Assembly (NCBI GenBank): GCA_021777685.1
Contig: JAJYDH010000405.1
Span: 1 to 5,903, forward strand
Direction: 5' to 3'
DNA from: Planctomycetota bacterium
GTDB taxonomy: Bacteria; Planctomycetota; Planctomycetia; Isosphaerales; Isosphaeraceae
Length of the DNA: 5,903 bases
In this document: positions 3,907-5,903 of the stretch, piece by piece
How the letters are laid out: every line of letters begins with the position of its first letter
Numbering within the stretch: the first letter of the stretch is position 1
The notes under the pieces: generated by a model
What the model was told of the DNA's origin: nothing
What the model saw: only the letters and a program-made list of their open reading frames with translations
The model's database searches: none
Translations under genes and position numbers: made by a program

Positions 3907-5208
3907 TTGATCGAAACCAAGAGCACCGAGCGTTCCGACCGCCACGAGAAGGCGATCCTGGTCAAGGTCCTCCTGTCCGACGCCGAGTATCCGGCCGAGG
4001 ACCCCCTGGAAGAGATCCGGGGGCTGGCGAAGACCGCCGGGCTGGTCGTGGCCGGCGGGATGCTCCAGAAGCGGCATCAGGTCGACATCGCGACCTACAT
4101 CGGCTCGGGCAAGGTCGAGGAACTCAAGGGGCTGGTCCAGGCCCACGAGGCCGACCTCGTCGTCTTCGACAACGACATGGGCCCGGCGCAGGTCAGGAAC
4201 CTCGAAAAGGCCCTGGGCGTCAAGGTGATCGACCGGACCGAGGTGATCCTCGACATCTTCGCCACCCGGGCGAGGACCCACGAGGCCCACCTGGCCGTCG
4301 AGCTGGCGCAGCTCGAATACGCCCTGCCACGGCTCAAGCGGATGTGGACCCACCTGTCGCGGTACAAGGGCGGGATCGGCGTCCGAGGTCCCGGCGAGAA
4401 GCAGCTCGAAGAGGACCGCCGGCTCGTCACCAAGCGGATCAGGGACCTGAAAGAGAAGCTCTCCAAGGTCGAAGGCCGCCGCGAGCGCGAGGTCGCCGGC
4501 CGCGGGGACGTGGCGACGGTCGGGCTGGTCGGCTACACCAACGCCGGCAAGTCGACATTAATGAATGCCCTGACCGATGCGGGCGTCCTGGCCGAGGACA
4601 AGCTGTTCGCCACGCTCGACACCCGGACCAGGCGCTGGCGGTTCCGAGGGGGGGGGTATGTCCTGCTCTCGGACACGGTCGGGTTCATCCGCGACCTGCC
4701 GCACTCGCTGGTCGCCTCGTTCAAGGCGACGCTGGAAGAGGCCCGCCAGGCCGACCTGCTCCTGCACGTCGCCGACGCCTCCAGCCCCGAGGCCGAGGCG
4801 CAGATCAAGGCGGTCAACACCGTCCTGGAAGAGCTGGGCCTGGCCGATCACCCGACGATCCTGGTCCTGAACAAGGTCGACAAGGTGCTCGACCGCTCGT
4901 TCCTCGACGTCCTCAAGGCCCACCACGACGACTCGATCGCCATCAGCGCCTCCAGCGGCGAGGGGGTGGACAGGCTCGAACAGGCGGTCCGCGAGTCCTT
5001 GAACGAGCGGGCGCTGGACGCCGAGGTCGAGACCAACGTCGGCAACGGCCGGGTCCTGTCGTACCTGGCCCAGCACGCCAACATCAAGGACCGGACCTAC
5101 GACGAGGATAAGGTCATGGTCCAGTGCCGGCTCCTCCGGCGGTGCCTGGACTTCCTCAACGAGCACGGGGCCCAGGTCCGGACCAACGGCCAGCGGCTCC
5201 TGGCCTGA
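3907..5208 (+). CDS. hflX: GTPase HflX, ribosome-splitting/ribosome-associated
   Basis: HflX binds the 50S subunit and, in bacteria studied, splits stalled or stressed 70S ribosomes using GTP. The 433-residue product shows the N-terminal HflX domain (about 17-155) with YIGSGKVEEL (64-73), FDNDMGPAQVRNLE (87-100) and DRTEVILDIFATRARTHEA (109-127). The family-specific linker GVRGPGEKQLEEDRRLV is at 158-174, followed by a helical stretch. The G domain follows: P-loop GYTNAGKST (209-217), switch region FATLDTRTRRW (234-244), G3 DTVGF (256-260), G4 NKVD (322-325) and G5 SASSGEG (348-354). A C-terminal domain runs from about 370 to the end. All nucleotide-binding residues are present and the length is normal. 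The only in-frame start before residue 52 is TTG 3907. The frame is open back to 3844 without ATG or GTG, and SD support is weak (GAGG at 3891-3894, 12 nt away). A strong promoter precedes it. Confidence 0.96.
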   Translation: MIETKSTERSDRHEKAILVKVLLSDAEYPAEDPLEEIRGLAKTAGLVVAGGMLQKRHQVDIATYIGSGKVEELKGLVQAHEADLVVFDNDMGPAQVRNLEKALGVKVIDRTEVILDIFATRARTHEAHLAVELAQLEYALPRLKRMWTHLSRYKGGIGVRGPGEKQLEEDRRLVTKRIRDLKEKLSKVEGRREREVAGRGDVATVGLVGYTNAGKSTLMNALTDAGVLAEDKLFATLDTRTRRWRFRGGGYVLLSDTVGFIRDLPHSLVASFKATLEEARQADLLLHVADASSPEAEAQIKAVNTVLEELGLADHPTILVLNKVDKVLDRSFLDVLKAHHDDSIAISASSGEGVDRLEQAVRESLNERALDAEVETNVGNGRVLSYLAQHANIKDRTYDEDKVMVQCRLLRRCLDFLNEHGAQVRTNGQRLLA

Positions 5209-5214
5209 CCTCCC

Positions 5215-5297
5215 CGGCATGGTCGATGAGACGATGGTCGATGACCTATCGGGATTTTCCGATTCGTCCATCGACCATCGTCTCATCGACCATGCCG
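5215..5297. repeat. Perfect 29-bp-arm palindrome after hflX, with nested direct repeats
   Basis: The arms 5215-5243 and 5269-5297 are exact reverse complements over 29 bases. The central part has its own stem, ATCGG (5248-5252) with CCGAT (5259-5263), around a GATTTT loop, so the whole unit can fold as one long hairpin. Within each arm an 11-bp motif, ATGGTCGATGA in the left arm (5219-5229 and 5234-5244), is repeated with a period of 15 bp. It begins 7 bp after the hflX stop codon. No T run follows the stem. It may act as a transcript 3' end or be a small mobile palindromic repeat. It has no sequence similarity to the palindrome after truB. Confidence 0.88.
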
Positions 5298-5303
5298 AGC
5301 CCG

Positions 5304-5315
5304 ATCGACGTCGAT
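5304..5315. promoter_or_regulatory. 12-bp perfect palindrome, possible operator
   Basis: ATCGACGTCGAT is a perfect self-complementary 12-mer lying 22 bp upstream of the putative -10 of the last gene. It could be a dimeric regulator site. With GATCGA-rich sequence all around, chance is a fair alternative. Confidence 0.2.
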
Positions 5316-5334
5316 TCCCGGGCCCGGCCGGTCC

Positions 5335-5343
5335 TGCTAACAT
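5335..5343 (+). promoter_or_regulatory. Candidate extended -10 promoter of the membrane-protein gene
   Basis: TGCTAACAT has the TGn extension followed by TAACAT (four of six consensus bases). The -35 position at 17-bp spacing is TTCCCG (5315-5320), poor, which extended -10 promoters tolerate. Transcription would start near 5350, leaving a leader of about 48 nt. Confidence 0.35.
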
Positions 5344-5397
5344 CCGCCTCGATGTCCCCTCCCTTCGCGGATCGATCACCCTCCCGGATGCCCGAAC

Positions 5398-5903
5398 GTG
5401 GACGACTTCAACCCCTACGCCGCCCCCGAAGCCGGCCTGGCGCCCCAGCACTTCGCGACCGAGGAAGACGAGGGGCGCGGGGTCTGGCGGGACGGCAAGA
5501 CGCTGGTCATGGCCAAGGCCGCCCGGCTCCCGTCCCGGTGCGTGAGGTGCAACGAGCCGGCGACGTTTCGGCTCAAGCGAACGCTCTCCTGGCACACGCC
5601 GCTGCTCTATGTGCTGCTCATCAGCCCGCTCATTTATGTCATCGTCGCGCTGATCTTCCGGCAGACGGCGAAGGTCCAGATCCCGCTCTGCGAGCGGCAT
5701 CGTGCCAAGCGATCGAAGGCGATCGCGACCTGCTGGCTCGTCGCCCTGGCGGGTTTCGCCCTCTGCTTCGCCCCGGTGTTCAATTCGGACCTGATGCCCC
5801 TGATCGGCGTCGGGACCCTGATGATCCTCGGGGCGCTCGTCGGGGCGCTGTTCATCGCGGTGGTGACGCCCCGGAAGATCGACAAGACGCACGCCTGGCT
5901 CGA
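5398..5903 (+). CDS. Membrane protein with paired Cys/His motifs and NPYAAP start (3'-truncated)
   Basis: The frame from GTG 5398 stays open to the window edge (168 complete codons), so the C-terminus is missing. The start MDDFNPYAAPEAG carries an NPYAxP-type motif that I associate with many planctomycete proteins. A soluble segment follows with VWRDGKTLVMAKAARLPSRC (29-48) and a C-x2-C (Cys48, Cys51). Hydrophobic segments are at about 68-88 (with a central SP pair at 76-77), 109-128 and 133-156. After the first comes a C-x2-H (Cys98, His101) in CERHRAKR, a positively charged stretch. If the first segment is a re-entrant hairpin rather than one pass, the Cys and His groups would lie on one side and could bind a metal. 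No signal peptide precedes the first segment. The GTG is chosen because nearby ATGs (5352, 5388) are out of frame. SD support is poor. I recognise no named family and assign no function. Confidence 0.8.
   Translation, partial: MDDFNPYAAPEAGLAPQHFATEEDEGRGVWRDGKTLVMAKAARLPSRCVRCNEPATFRLKRTLSWHTPLLYVLLISPLIYVIVALIFRQTAKVQIPLCERHRAKRSKAIATCWLVALAGFALCFAPVFNSDLMPLIGVGTLMILGALVGALFIAVVTPRKIDKTHAWL

Noticed and set aside
4558..5892. 444-codon open frame on the minus strand opposite hflX and the membrane-protein gene
   Set aside because: It spans two real + strand genes and the palindrome between them, with an Arg/Gly/Asp-rich sequence and no domain, so it is an antisense shadow.

Overview
This GC-rich window, with G/C favoured at third codon positions, looks like chromosomal DNA from a planctomycete, possibly of the Isosphaera/Tautonia/Paludisphaera type. 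That assignment rests on composition, the Asn-Pro-Tyr-Ala-rich start of the last protein, and my memory of a planctomycete-like transposase tail. No database search was possible. All genes that can be supported lie on the + strand.

Layout: (1) 2-175 is the 3' end of a gene for a Pro/Ala/Lys repeat protein, followed by a textbook intrinsic terminator at 204-234. (2) 235-704 has no convincing gene but several GC-rich hairpins, the last ending two bases before the Shine-Dalgarno region of (3) a small RRM RNA-binding protein at 705-1004. (4) 1005-1294 is non-coding with one candidate promoter. (5) 1295-2140 encodes a NYN-domain (PIN-like nuclease) protein with a C-terminal OST-HTH/LOTUS-like domain. 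(6) 2201-2681 is a 481-bp element with 22-bp terminal inverted repeats. It contains a 115-codon ORF that joins the first ~20 residues of an IS1-like transposase to its last ~85, so it is an internally deleted, MITE-like derivative. (7) 2734-3651 is truB, tRNA pseudouridine-55 synthase. (8) 3715-3810 is a large imperfect palindrome, followed at once by a good sigma-70 type promoter. (9) 3907-5208 is hflX, the ribosome-associated GTPase, starting with TTG. (10) 5215-5297 is a second large, perfect palindrome. (11) 5398 to the window end is a GTG-started membrane protein with paired Cys/His motifs, cut off by the window edge.

Functional theme: four of the intact genes concern RNA or ribosomes (RRM protein, NYN-LOTUS protein, TruB, HflX). 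They do not form one tight operon: gaps of 250-600 bp, a mobile-element remnant and two long stem-loops separate them, and hflX has its own promoter. The most unusual parts are between the genes: the deleted transposon just upstream of truB, two unrelated ~30-bp-arm palindromes after truB and hflX, and the structured RRM leader. I found no rRNA, tRNA, CRISPR array or recognised riboswitch.
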